From Rhynchospora pubera (taxonomy: Eukaryota; Streptophyta; Magnoliopsida; Poales; Cyperaceae): 64,000 nucleotides of DNA. Under the pieces are notes generated by a model, which was not told where the DNA came from, made no database searches, and saw nothing but the letters and a program-made list of their open reading frames with translations. The stretch is from assembly GCA_028095005.1 (NCBI GenBank), contig CM051461.1, positions 48,782,812 to 48,846,811 of the forward strand, read 5' to 3'. The number at the start of each line of letters is the position of its first letter. Position 1 is the stretch's first letter. The translations under genes and the position numbers were made by a program. Shown here one piece after another: positions 32,197 to 45,037 of this stretch.

Positions 32197-35100
32197 TCAT
32201 TTAATATATTAACACCCGTCTATTGACTTTTGTCTTGACCAACTATAGGTAAACAGTGGTTGGAACAGTCTTCCATCCTGGCCGTTACTTTGGTGATTGT
32301 TGATGGGATCGTATGGTTGTCGTTCTGTGTTGGAAGGGACCCTCTTCTTCGCCGTTCGTTTGTATTTGCTTTTGTTTCGCGGTTCAGATTGAATGCACGT
32401 CGCGTTGTTTGTATCGTTCCCATCCCAGCTCTTCGATTAATTCATCTCAACCGTTCAATTTACTTTCCAGAGTATATTATGGGGCGATACTTCCTATTCG
32501 ACACTGGTGCCATTTTTCCCCCCTCTTCCTTCCCTCGCCTGGTATGGCCTGCGGTCAATCCACGTGTGCCGTGCGTACGGAGCGATCCTGGTGGTTGGTC
32601 ATGGTTCGTGCACCATTCCCTCTGCCTTCTCTACGGTGTATTTCAGGTGAGTGCTTCCGGTTTACAGATTCTTTTTTCCTTCCTTTCTCTTCTGGGAGTG
32701 CTTCGTGTGCTCCTACTGTAAAAAAATTGTGTTTATGCTTCCGGCTTTTGTGAGCTGCGTTCATTCCTTTCATTGTAGAACTGTTCTGTTGCTGTTGCCT
32801 TTTCTGATTGCGCCATTTTACTCCGTATTGGACTTTACAACTCCTCATTATGCTCATTTTTCAACCGCTGATTGCCTGCTGCTGTGGTTTGTTTGGCCAG
32901 GAAATTGCTCTTGGTATTTTCTCCTCTTTCTTCTTATCCAGATTTTCTTTTAGGAACTCGAGTTAACTACTTCGTTTTTTCCGCCTCATCACTTTGTTTG
33001 CTTCCTCATCGCAGGTTATTCCAGCTGTGTTCCTTCTTTCTCTCTGTCACGAGGTAATATTCATGCCACTGTACTGCCTGTCTCAGATATTTAGTACTGC
33101 ATCCTAATATGTACTGCCTGGGGAAATAGTTTTCAGAATTGCGCTGTTTTATTCTGGTCAAAGATGGATTGGTTTCTTTCTTTCTTCCTCAATTTATTTG
33201 TTCCTTTCTGTAATTTTGTATTGTTCTATCAGAGTGTGTCATGGTCACCAGGATACAATTGGATTGTGCAGGAGTTCTTAGAACAGTCTTTCATCCTGAC
33301 CCTTCATTTGCTGGTTGAACCAACAAAACCAGTGTTCGAAGAACTCGGAAATGTTCTAAGAACCAGCAAATCAAGGGTCTGGAAATGTTCTTCCCTGCTC
33401 CTGTTATCAAAAATTGCACCTATACCTTCGGTTTTGCAGATCTGTGTTCATCCCTTTCAAATGTAGGATTGTTCTATTACTGCTCCTCTTTTCAATTGTA
33501 TGCTATGCCTCGGTATTGCATTTTATGCCTCCTCATTGTGCTGATTTTCCAACTACTTCCTTCCTACTGTTGTTGTTCCTCTGCCCAACAATTTTCCTTT
33601 GGTATTCTCTCTTCTTCCTCCTCATTAATTTTTTTCCCCAGATGAAATTCGTTCCCTTCTGTTTCCAACTGATCGGCTTCCTTTTCTTCTAATTGCAGGT
33701 TGTTCCAGGTGCAGTGTTGTTTTTTTTTTTGTGCGGCCAGGTAATGATAGTGGGGCTGTGATACATAGCTGAAATGTTTAGTGCTCAATGAAAGTATGTA
33801 GTCCCTAGGGAAATCTGGACCTTGCCATGATTTTGTTTCGTTGGAAAATACATTGATTTGTTTGTTTACTGCTCAGTGTATGGCTGCATGGTTTTATGGA
33901 AAATACATTGATTTGTTTGTGATTACGGTGTTTTATCGCTTATTCACGTATTACCGATGTTGTCAAGTTGATTTATAATTTCTGTTTGCATGGTTGTTTG
34001 ATTGCTGCTATCGAGTTGGTTTGCATTTTTTTTACTGTTTCTATTGTTGGACTTCATTTTCGCTGCAGGGATGTAACCAATTAGATTATGAATAGAATTT
34101 CTATACGTTCTTTGTGGATCAGTCATCCATTGATTAGAATAGATCATCCATTAATTAGAGTAGATCGTGAGTGGATAGGTTTTCAGCTTTTAGATTGCAT
34201 CATGTGTATTACCAGTACCACTGGAGTAACACAGGTCTCAGCATATGATAAGGCTCAGTTGTTATTCAATGTGTACCAGTCAGAGATGCTATTGTAACCA
34301 ACAATAGATGCACACACTGTATTGTAGTTATAGTTGCTTGCACATTGCTTTGCTTGCGGTGCTCAGGACAATGCCTTCTTTGTCTTCGCTGTGCTCCTTA
34401 AATTCAGTTATGAGTCCTCTGCGATCTTTGCATTTTGTAAGGGTTTCTTTTCCTCTCTCTTCTGATCAGTCTATGCTGATGTGGTTTCACTATCACCTTT
34501 TGTCATGCGGCGTGGAACAAGGCTCGCACTCGGCCTCCATCATGAACTGTATGATGAGCTTCCTGCACTGAGCGATTGTGGTATAATGTTCGTTCCGAAT
34601 TATCTCTCATGTATTCATTTTCCTGCAATGTACTCTCTCGATATATAATTCTTTGCTGAATTTATCGTGCTGTTTTTTCTTCCTGCAAATTACAGAATTT
34701 TATGCCTGTCTTTATCCTTCCTCTTCTCATCTTCATATTGGACATACACTCATCTTTTATCATTTATGCTCTTCATCAATCTGTATTCAATCGTCTCATG
34801 CTGCTGTTCTCAATTTTTCCTTATTACTGCCTCCCTGTGCGTATTCCATGCTTATCTCTTCCCTTTATGTTTTTTTAAAAGATGTCGTCAGTCGCAGCCG
34901 TCATCTTAGGACCCATGGCCGGGCACACATGTTTATTTCTTCTAATTCTTTTGTGTCGGCTGAAAAATTGATAGCCACAATTGTGTGTTCTCTCTCTTTA
35001 TGTTTTACATATCACACTTCTATTTCTTCTAAGCCTCAATTTCTGCCATCTTCTCTTCCTATTTTTAATACATGTCAGTCTTTCGTGTTTAGCCTGTGAT

Positions 35101-37351
35101 GGTACTCATCCACATCAGGTGTATCGTAGACTCATCATGGTATCTGATGAAGCTGCTTCGTCTTCAATTGGTTCCCCAGATTGGAGGATGACGCTAGCAG
35201 AATTCCATGCTCACAGTTTGTTCCTTCTCCCTGATCTTATATTGCCTATTTACTTGATTTTGCATATTCAATTTTGAAAATATATCTTACTATACTGATG
35301 TAAATGACAATGTAAACACGTTTCTTATTTTTTTTCCTTATTTCATTTGACATCTAATTTTTATACTTAAATTTTTCTTTCCAGATCAATGCAATGGTAT
35401 TTAGTACATCAACAAATGTTTAGTGCTTGCTAACCATGAATATCAGAACATTGTATGTGTACATGAGAGAGCCATCAGGATTCACGCATAATGTAAAATT
35501 TTGGTATGTTCATTCTTATCGGTTATTATTTTTTCCTAATTTTAATTAGTGATTAATTATTTTCAAAAACCTAACAGATGTGACTGTTCATGCCTGATCT
35601 CTATTTGGTCATTGCTTTAAATTGCTATTTGTTAAATTTTGATGAAATCAATAAATGTGGAATGGTAATAGTCATTGCAGTTACAATTTTATTTCACCTA
35701 TATATAAACATTGCTGCAAATAGGATGCTAATGACCTCAAGTATATTTTCAAAGGTAGCACTATCTTCCTTGTTGTATATATTTTTCATTTCAGATTTTT
35801 TTATGCCTTCTTCTTTGAAAACAAATAATTAGATGGAACTCATTTAGCAACAACTATCAAGTAGTAACTGATACTGTGAATTTTCTTTTGTATTTGATTT
35901 GATTTCAGAAAATAAATTAGGGTTATGCTCACTTTTGTTCCAACCACCATTTGAGGTAATTTACAATTTGTCAGTATTTATGTTTCTGCATGATGTTCTA
36001 CAAAAAAATTGGTGTGCTTTTGATTCTGATTTTATAATAAACTGATATTCTCCTGCTTCACTCTTTCAACTATGATGATTATTGTTGCCTGTAATTAAAA
36101 TTGCTAATACTTTCACAAAATATGTTAGGTTTGGTAGGTATAGGACTCAGCTCACTTAGGTTCATATCAGAAGATTGTGTTGGATTAAGCTAAAGGAGCT
36201 TTCGCTTCAAGGTAAAATATTACATTTTTACCCTTAAAAAAACATGGTTGCTTTATGTTTACTATAAATCGATGCTCGCACATTTGATTTATATGTTAAG
36301 GTTCATGGGGAAAGCATGGTAATTAGTGTCTTAAGTTGAATTTGCCAATAATAATAATTTCATTAATGATGGTCAGCAAATTAGGTAATGGTAAAAAAAA
36401 GGTCTGTGTGTTATTTTTTTGTACCCATGTTGTGTTGTACATTCCTGGCATGTCTTTTGACTTTTTTTTTTGTTTTTTTGGTATTGTAGCAATATGTCTA
36501 ATTAGGGAACAAAGGTGGGTACAATTGAATCTCAAGTATTCACAATGGAAGAATCATATTATCAATGTTGAAATAAAACAACTATAAATTAGTTAATTAG
36601 ATAGATAGATAGCTAATGTTTATTTGGTGATTCTTAACAGAATGAATGGTCATGTCCTTGCCCATTACATTTGAGGTTAGTTTTTATATTGTTATTTGAT
36701 ATTTTTGATTTACTATATCATTTATATTTGGAAAGAATGGCTTTTTGTTGTACCCTTGCTTAAAAATTAATATACAACTAATAGGCAATCACAAAAAATG
36801 ATTTATATACTTATCTCATTAGCAATAAATCTAATTAGGAATATATTTTTATAAACGTCCAGTGAATTATTTACATACAGATTATTCCGATAATATTCAT
36901 ATCAATAGATGTTTGACTACCAAAGTCTCCTCACAAAAGCATAACCATACAACCTTCTTTCAAGTACAAACTACATATCGATTATTACAATATTCATATT
37001 TGTTTTCTTCTTTATTTGTCTGATACTCTAATGGGATTTGTGCCTGTGTTTGGGAGAGGATGGACAGAGGGTGCTGATTTTTTCTTTTATGTACTACAGT
37101 TCACTATCGATACACATTGATGGATTAAACATAGGCTTCAGTAAACCCATACAAATCTTCAAGTTTGCTTCCCTCAGAAACCTTGGCACGTAGCCTTATT
37201 TTTATCACCTCTTTTATTTTTTTAATATTATTTCTTTTCTTCGGACACATTTATCTTATACAACAAAATTTACTTCTATTGTAGGTGACAAAAATTCATG
37301 ATAATTATACGTAGAAAAAATAGGTCGCGCAACGCGCGACGCCCCCACTAG
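32197..37351 (+). mobile_element. Non-autonomous Helitron 1 (5155 bp)
   Basis: The 5' end is TCATTTAATATATTAA preceded by A. The 3' end has the perfect hairpin TCGCGC-AAC-GCGCGA (37325-37339) eight bases before CTAG (37348-37351), followed by T. That is the A/T insertion and TC...CTAG rule of Helitrons. No Rep/helicase is encoded. The interior is rich in T/C and contains two diverged copies of one segment (about 32750-32890 and 33430-33570), showing an internal duplication. Long open frames are hydrophobic low-complexity translations of pyrimidine-rich DNA and are not called as genes. Confidence 0.82.
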
Positions 37352-37916
37352 TAGAAGTAATGAATGTGTTGTCAAACACAGAGAGCAGCAACCTATCAAA
37401 ACTTTAATAACTTTAGACATAACTTAATACCATATTAAAAGTTGTTAATTTGGACTGCTATAAGTATTGAGGTTGTAAAATTTTGTTGCAAAATATCAGA
37501 GGGACCTATTTTAATTAATATCTGATCTCTAGAATGCGTAAGATATGTTTCTAATTTCAATTTCTTTACTTATCATATATTCTAGCATGTGCATGCATTC
37601 AAGCTCTCTATTGGATACAAATTAACACAAAAATACATTCTTATTCTCTTTTCTATTCCTTCACTAATTTATACAGTTATTTAAGTTTAAAAATTTCAAT
37701 GAATTATTAAACAAGGATCGATTTTCCACAATATTATATAACAAAATAGCAATGGAATATGTTGCATATATGTCTATATAAATATAATATTGATAATATT
37801 TACATGGTGGATTTTAGACTAAAAATTAATTTTGATACTTATTTTAATTATCAAGTTAATTAATCATCAAATATTCCACCATGTTTTTTCTTTTGTAAGG
37901 TAATTTTCAAACGGAA
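37352..37916. other. Spacer between two converging Helitron 3' ends
   Basis: 565 bp of AT-rich sequence without coding signal, presumably host DNA. Confidence 0.6.
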
Positions 37917-40900
37917 CTAGTGGGTTCGTCGCGCGTTGCGCGACCTATTTTTTTTGTCTCATTTTTTTTCTTTTTTTTTTGTTAAATTTTACTATTATAG
38001 TAGTCTTATTTTGTAGTTTAGTTTTTTACATCTATAAACCATAATTAACCATAGTGCATATTGATAAATTATGGAAAAAAAAACAATAAAAATAAGATGA
38101 AAGATATTGAAACATTATAGCAACTTCTACTCATGGTTCTTGCTATTTTGAAGACTTTCACGTTCATAATTGTAAGTGTGTGAGGCCAATAAAACGCATG
38201 GTATTATTAATGAGAAAAGTAAATGCAACCATAATAAAATCGAAACTATTACAATAGGATGTCATTGTTGAATACCGGTTAGGTCATCCTAACTATAAAA
38301 ACCGGGTAGGGAATTAGCATGATTATAAAATTCAGAAATATCACTTCAAATCAAAAAATGCTCAAGTGAGTAACATGGGAAAATCCATCCTAACCTGAAT
38401 TTTCGAACTTTTGGATGTCATCAATCAACAATAAAATGGAAAGTAAAAATGTAACTTTGGATATCCTGATCTTATTTCTAAGAAATAGGTAGAACTAAAT
38501 TGCTATATACCAGGACAGAGAAATTACAATGAGCTTAATTTTTTTATGAATGTCCAATTTGCTATACCAGCGATGTTAAGTTGTTAACAACTAAATCATA
38601 TGGCAGTACCTGAATTCAAGATATGTACAGAGTTCAAGATATTCTCTAGACCTGTTAATAGCCTTTGTTTGAATTCCATTCTCAGCATCGTTGCGAAAGG
38701 AAGAGAGCCTGAGATTTTACAAAGGCATTTTGAAGACAAAACAAAGTAAGAAAACTAATATTGAGGATTTAGAAAAGCAGAAAAATAATAACAATAATTA
38801 GGTAGCAATACGAATCTACATATCCATGACAACAACATTGGAAAGTGATGTTGTAGAAAATGAGAAATGAAAATTTATATAGTAAATGATTGAATTATCC
38901 ATCCTTATTGGTCTGCACATCCTCACCAGCACATCTTGTACCATTTGAGAAGCTGGTACCATTTGGGGTGGTATATATTTCATGTAGATATGAACTTTCA
39001 GTTAAAAATGATATTTAGGACAAAAACATAATACCAAAGCAAATGGTAACAGCTATCATTGAAATCAAATAATATATTCCTTGTTCTAAGTACTGATGTC
39101 ATAATTTATAGTACCATGAGGCAATCTTAATTTCACCAAAATCTGTCAATCTTAACTTCATAAATGATGAGTCCTTGATAAGATTAAATAATCCAAGATT
39201 TTTTTTTTAAAAAAAATAAGATTACCTCACAATGTACAGTGTATCAGATTGATAGGATATGCTTGACCCTTCCTTCTTCTCATGCAAGAAGACTTGCTTT
39301 CGTTCAACCTGATCAATTTGGAAGTTCAAAGTCTCACAGAAAGCCTCGATGACAGCTTCCATCAAATAAAGTGAAAGAATGCAAGGCCTGCAGTAAGACT
39401 TCGCACTTGTAATAAAATCCAATTTTAGTATTTTGCAAAAAGAGATGTTGAAATTTTTATTTTTCTTGTGTTATTGCTTAGCCATACCTCTTAATTTGTC
39501 TTCAAAAATAAGAAAAAGGGTCACATATGTTATGGGCAAAAAAAATTGTTCGCCTTTGCATAAGCGTTTACAGAAAAGAATAAACGGGAAAATTTATTTC
39601 TGCTAAATTTTCATAAGTGCACTTTGCAAAGCAAGTAATATCATGGTTAAATTTAAACAATTACTGAAAATTTGACAAATGAAATTTTCATAACAGAAAG
39701 AACCTTTAGCTATACTATTTTAATCTATTTTTCCTTTATGCAAACAAAACACAAAGAAAGTGAGTTCTTTAAGATTACGTCCATTTGATTAATATCCTTC
39801 ATTGTACCTTTGAGGTGAACACCACGAAGATGAAATTGCAAATATCTTTGAGGCAATAGCAGCCCATGAATGGTTTTTCTGGTCTTTTTAAGAGAAAAGC
39901 AATATATTTTACCCCTGTACTATTCCAAGTTGAACTCCCCAACAGAGCCAACTTCTCAGATGGTATGACAATATCAGTTTAACTTTCCTTTTGTTTCGAG
40001 TTGCTACTACTATTGTTAAATACAATTCACTAAGCATCCCAAAATACCGTAGGAAAAAAATCCAAAAATCTACACACGATCAATCAAAATCATATCAGCA
40101 ATTTGATTTGTGCGCCCTACATGAAAAAAAAGAAAAAAATCAAAAGTGAAATTAAGACCAACCAAGAGAGGACTGATCAGTCTGAAGGGGCACTGGGATA
40201 TAACAAAAAATAGTAGTAGAGCAAGGAGGCAGCAATCCGTTAACCTCCAACCAAGGATCCTGCAATAAAGGAAGGAATAAAGTGATTAGTACAAAATTGA
40301 AGCGAAATTAGTTAAGTCTTGGGAAAAAAAAAGGGGGCAACTAATTAGAAAAAAAGAGAACCCACAAAAACATCCAAGTAAAACCGAGAATGGACAACAG
40401 AAATACATAAATTCACAAATAGATAGACAAATCAGTTTTCGAGGAACAAATTGAGAGATATAAAATGAAAGAGGCGCTCATATGCTGGTTATGCTTAACC
40501 AAAATCATCCTTGTCAGTAGCCACTGCTTTCAATGCAGCTGCATAATAATTAGGACATTCAATCTAGCAGGGAAAAAAGTACAACGAATTTGAGTAGATG
40601 TTGAGATGTATTTGTTGAACGAAAAATTTTCAGTTGTTGTTTAATAACTTGGCATTGTAAAGAAAACTATTGGTGTATATAATTTAGTCCTTATTGGTTC
40701 TAATCAGAACTTATTATAAAATAAAAGAACATATAGGAGCACTGCTCTACAATTCTATTTCACTAAAAGAAAATCGATATGGAAGAAAAGCATTTGTGGT
40801 TGGTAAAAAATATATACCAATTCGAGGTGATTCGGTTTAATGCATAACCTTCCAGAAAATATGCTTGATCTTTCTCCGATCTGATCTTATATGAAACAAA

Positions 40901-42587
40901 ACTTATTTAAAATTTTAAATATTGTAAAATTCAATGACTAAATTAATGAGAGATTATGTATTCAATAACCTCAAGGAGATCAGGCATAACCAAAACGACG
41001 TTCATATTCAATTGCTTTGCATTGAAATCATTATTTTATATTCTAATTAACAGGAATCGTAAATGAACCCAGACAAAAAGCAATAATGAATCATTTCCAA
41101 AAATAGCCTCTATACATGTGCTTACCTTTCGATTATGGAAATAATAGAGATAGAGAGCCCTCAGGCCACGGCTCTCTATCTCTACCTACAATGGATGCAC
41201 CTCAGAGTATGACTGGAAACAAATAGAGAAATATAAAATAAAGGGGTTACTCTAGCAAGGGCATATCAATTACAAAGTAAAATTTTGGATTTTGTTGCAT
41301 ACAAATCCTAAGTATACCCTAATTCTGTCAAAATTACCTCATAAAACATAAAACTGCAGAAATTAATTATGCAATATGTGCAAATTGATCTAAAAACTGA
41401 TTGGAATGCGTAAACAATAAGAAAATCAGGCAAAAGTAAACCATGTGAGAAATACCATATGTGACAAATCTCTTGAACTGAAGCTTTTGTGTACACACAC
41501 CAGCAGGCCCAGCATCCATCCCTCCAAGCCAATGATGCACTCAACCTAGGTTTGAAAAAACATACAGTGAAAGATTTGATGAGAAAAATGGCAGAAATTT
41601 TTTTACCTTGGATGAAACCAAATAGGATAGTTGATGCAAGAATCCAAGCAAGAGGAATGATTATAATGACATGTAATATCCAGAGCATTTGTATAATGAC
41701 ATGCTATCTATTTATAGACATGTTGGGCGACTGCGATGAAAAAACGTTAAGCAATATACAACCTGATAAGTATGATTATTCTATTGAAAAGAGACAATAA
41801 CACTAATCAGTAGTAATCTATGGTTCAGCTTGTGCCATGGTACTAAGTAAAATTCTCTACGCATGATTATTGGTACTAAGTAAAATTCTTGTGCCATGGT
41901 ACTAAGTATGATTATTCTATTCAAAATTCATAAGAAATCGATGTTCGCTCGAAAGAGGGAAAAATGATGGAGGCAGCCATACAATCCAAATCGGCTCAAT
42001 CGAAGAGGATGCAAATTCTAGGCAGTTCACAAAAGATGAATGCTCAAATAAAAGGAAATGCTCAGAAAGGGAAAATAGCAGAGAGAGAAAAGGGATAGGT
42101 ATACAATTTTTCAGACCTTGAAACGGAGATGAAGGGAGTGGCGAGAAAGAGGGATGAGACACTTGAGAAGAGTCTATAACTATTCCTGCGAAAAGGCACT
42201 TGATGAGAGTTCCCCGTCACCGTTGCTTTCTCTGTCGGTTGTTCTCGTGCAGGGAAAAGAAGGTGGAGGAGTGGAGACGGAGAAGTAAAAGAGGAGAGAA
42301 ATGTGGAGTTGAGGCAACATCGTCTTACAATGGAGAAAGAGGAGAAGAACGGAGAGAGAGGACAACAAAGTACCAATTACAGTGTATTGACCCTTCACTC
42401 TTCGAAAAGATGCCTCCAGAAATATCGAAGAGGCGTGAAAGATGGACCGACAGATCAAACTCGATCAGACGACCTGGATTAATTCGGACAAAAACGAACG
42501 GTCAGGATTGAATTACTGTTTGAACAACTGTTTACCCACAGTTGTTTCGGATCGGATCCGAATCGCGCGGATTAATGTATTAAATGA
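37917..42587 (-). mobile_element. Non-autonomous Helitron 2 (4671 bp), same family
   Basis: On the minus strand it starts TCATTTAATACATTAA (42587 downward, preceded by A). It shares GGTAAACAG and AATCCTGACCGTT-type sequence with the Helitron 1 start. It ends with the same hairpin TCGCGC-AAC-GCGCGA and a CTAG at 37920-37917, followed by T. No Rep/helicase was found. Its 5' part (42100-42470) looks like a plant 5' leader rich in TCTC. Confidence 0.82.
39226..39405 (-). pseudogene. Possible captured exon inside Helitron 2
   Basis: On the minus strand, a 180-bp open segment is bounded by an AG acceptor (ACAAG) and a GT donor (GAG/GTAATC). It encodes a protein-like sequence including LYLMEAVIEAFCETLNF and QVERKQVFLHEKK. 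The parent gene is not recognised. The exon call rests only on splice signals and composition. Confidence 0.35.
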
Positions 42588-43589
42588 TATCAACCTGTAT
42601 TGCGTCCATCTTTTGTTTGAGGATTGGTTGAACGGTCAAGCTTTCTTGCTTGTTTCTCTTTCTCTTTCTTAACCATCTTTAATTTGTTTGCAAAAAAGAG
42701 AATTGTTTGATTAATTTCTCCTATTTTAAGGTCACTTTGCTCAACGGATTTCGTTTAGTGGTCCCTGATAGTTTTTTTTTTTTTAATCTCCCGTTCCGCG
42801 TCTTTTCTTTATATCTCCAGTCCGTTATGAACCGACGAGGTGAAACTGTGCAAGTATGATATTTGTCCCGTGTAATTTGTTGCGATGGAGAGAAATTATC
42901 ATAACTTAAAACGAAATAAAATTTATTATACAATAAGATGTATAGATGTTTTTCTGCGTTGTGATCTTATTAATCTGATATTTTAAATTGACAAATCTAA
43001 TTTAACTAATTCAATCTACTTATTAAACTCTCACAGTAAACTAAAATTCATATTTTTTATTATTTAGAATTTTCAGAATTTGCCATTTTTATACAAACTA
43101 ATCTTTAAGTATTAATTAAAACCCATGATTTTTTATTTAAATATAGTTTTTTATTTTTAGTTAAAATAAATTACTGACACAAATCTAATTAATCTGTGAT
43201 TTTTAATTTATGAAAAACATTTATCCATCTATACAACTTATATAGTTTTTTTCTAGTTATTTATAATTAAACATCTACGCATCTATAAATCTAATTTCAA
43301 AAGAAAAAAGCATTAAATTTAATTTATGAAATAATTTTTAAACTAAAGCAAATCAAGATCTTTTTAATTTTAATATCTAGCCAAAACACTTTGCGTGGTC
43401 TCAATATATGTCTCTCGCACGGTCGTACCACTAAACCTACACATACATTACTTTTTTTTTTTTTAGAAAAGCTTGGTAACGGCTACCAAGTAGTGACATA
43501 CATTACTATTTTATAGTGTATTACAACATTTAAAATAGATGTGGTTCTCAAATAGAGATTTTGTTTTTTTCCAATATATTGTTCTCTTA
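42588..43589. other. Non-genic AT-rich stretch
   Basis: Host sequence between Helitron 2 and the second MITE copy. Nothing coding was seen. Confidence 0.5.
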
Positions 43590-43747
43590 GGCTCCGTTTG
43601 GATAGGTGTGGGAAGAAGAGAAGAAGAGAAGAAGTGGGAAGAAGTATTGGGAAGTGTGTAACTTTGTGAAGAGTTTGGATTGTTTATAATTTTTTTTTCT
43701 TTTTCTTCCTTCTTCTTCTTCTTTCTTCCAACGATCCAAACACACCC
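43590..43747. mobile_element. Tourist-like MITE, copy 2 (158 bp)
   Basis: It begins GGCTCCGTTTGGAT and ends ATCCAAACACACCC, flanked by TTA (43587-43589 and 43748-43750), a perfect TWA duplication. The internal sequence closely matches copy 1 at 1686-1835 (GGTGTGGGAAGAAG, AAGTATTGGGAAGTGTGTAA). Confidence 0.85.
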
Positions 43748-43750
43748 TTA

Positions 43751-44561
43751 CAATCAACACAAAAGCGCATTCAGAAGATTGACCCAATTATATATAAGGC
43801 TTCAATTTTGTAAATATATTTGGAAAGTTTAGATATGTAAATTATTTTTTATTTATAAAAAAACTTTCTTGTCATTAATTTGTCATCGCACGGGAATGTA
43901 TTCATTATCGATCCTATCCACCATTATAATACTGTTTTTTTTAGAAAAGCTTGACAACCATTATAATACTGTTAGCATAGCAGATGGTTCTAGATATAGA
44001 ATGGTAGTTAGTAGAACTTTTTAAATTCTTTCTCATTCATTTATTCTTTTCCTTTTCTCTTTCCAAATTCTAATCTTTTTTTTTTCAAAAGAAAAGGTAT
44101 AATAATATTATGGGATGATGTTCGATGCCACCAACCTGCAAGAACGAAGAGGCCAAATACAGAATCTTCAGAGGTTACGCATGCAAATGTTCTCTACTTG
44201 CCTCCTAGTCCTAGTCCATAGTAGAAACTTTTAAAAGAATTTCAGAAGAGACAATAACCACTCACTTCGGATCAAAATTAATGTCGGTCAATGCACAAAT
44301 TTAAGTATAGCACTTAGCTTTAATTAATCGCTTGTCTTTTTCAAGCCTTGGTTAAAGCCAGAAGTCAGGCCACTAAAAATAGAAGGACTGTATTTTTTAA
44401 TTAATTTAATGGAAACAATAAACTAATTTTACAGAAAAAAAAAGTAAAAAACAAAGCACAAAACAGCGCCAACAAGGATGAGTTGTAAACTTGGGTCTAC
44501 TACTGTGTCTCCATAGCATTTGATCTCTTTCAAACTTTATGCGACTGCTCTCCAGTGTATA
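43751..44561. other. Non-genic stretch left of the Mutator-like element
   Basis: AT-rich; no feature recognised apart from short poly-T runs. Confidence 0.5.
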
Positions 44562-44570
44562 AAAATGGAG

Positions 44571-44720
44571 CCGAAATTATTTAATATAAAAATTCAGACA
44601 CCAAAAAATTTAATACAAAGAATTATTTATTTTTTTTTTTAATAAGAAGAAAGTTCCAACGCGTTTATAAACCGCGCCTCCCTCTCTCCTCTCGAACGCG
44701 TTTTATAAACGCGTTACAGG
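44571..44720 (+). repeat. MULE left terminal inverted repeat
   Basis: It matches 51552 downward to about 51403 in reverse complement. The inner part carries the ACGCGTTTATAAA palindrome family that recurs through the element. Confidence 0.9.
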
Positions 44721-44949
44721 CCCTAAAACGCGTTTATAAAACGCGCTAGAAGCCTGAACTTTCGGAATAGTTAAAACGCAATTAACGCGTTTATAAAACG
44801 CGCTAGAAAGCTTTTTACTCGTTTATAAAACGCGCTAGAAGCCTGAACATTCCAACTTCTATCACTTCGATCAAACTTTAGTCATTTCAATCGAACTTTA
44901 GTCATTTCTGTCTATAAGTTTGTGAATTTATAACCGCGTTATTTGAAGT

Positions 44950-44956
44950 TATATAA
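44950..44956 (+). promoter_or_regulatory. TATA box of the MULE transposase gene
   Basis: TATATAA, 82 bp upstream of the transposase ATG and just downstream of several CGCGTTTATAAAACGCG copies (44650-44835). Confidence 0.6.
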
Positions 44957-45037
44957 GACTATACATTCTCGCAGAATTGAAATCGTCCACAACAGATTAT
45001 CTCTTACAATTTAAAAACCTATCAATCAAATCCAAAA

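Noticed and set aside
32260..32857. Several open frames of 100-153 codons at the start of Helitron 1
   Set aside because: Overlapping frames on both strands, hydrophobic or low-complexity, in pyrimidine-rich DNA; no Rep, helicase or RPA motif.
34653..35277. Hydrophobic 148- and 98-codon frames as membrane proteins
   Set aside because: T/C-rich DNA gives Leu/Phe/Ser translations by chance; no start context, no homologue recognised.
41308..42511. Frames of 81-126 codons in the 5' part of Helitron 2
   Set aside because: Mutually overlapping on both strands with no recognisable motif; treated as non-coding.
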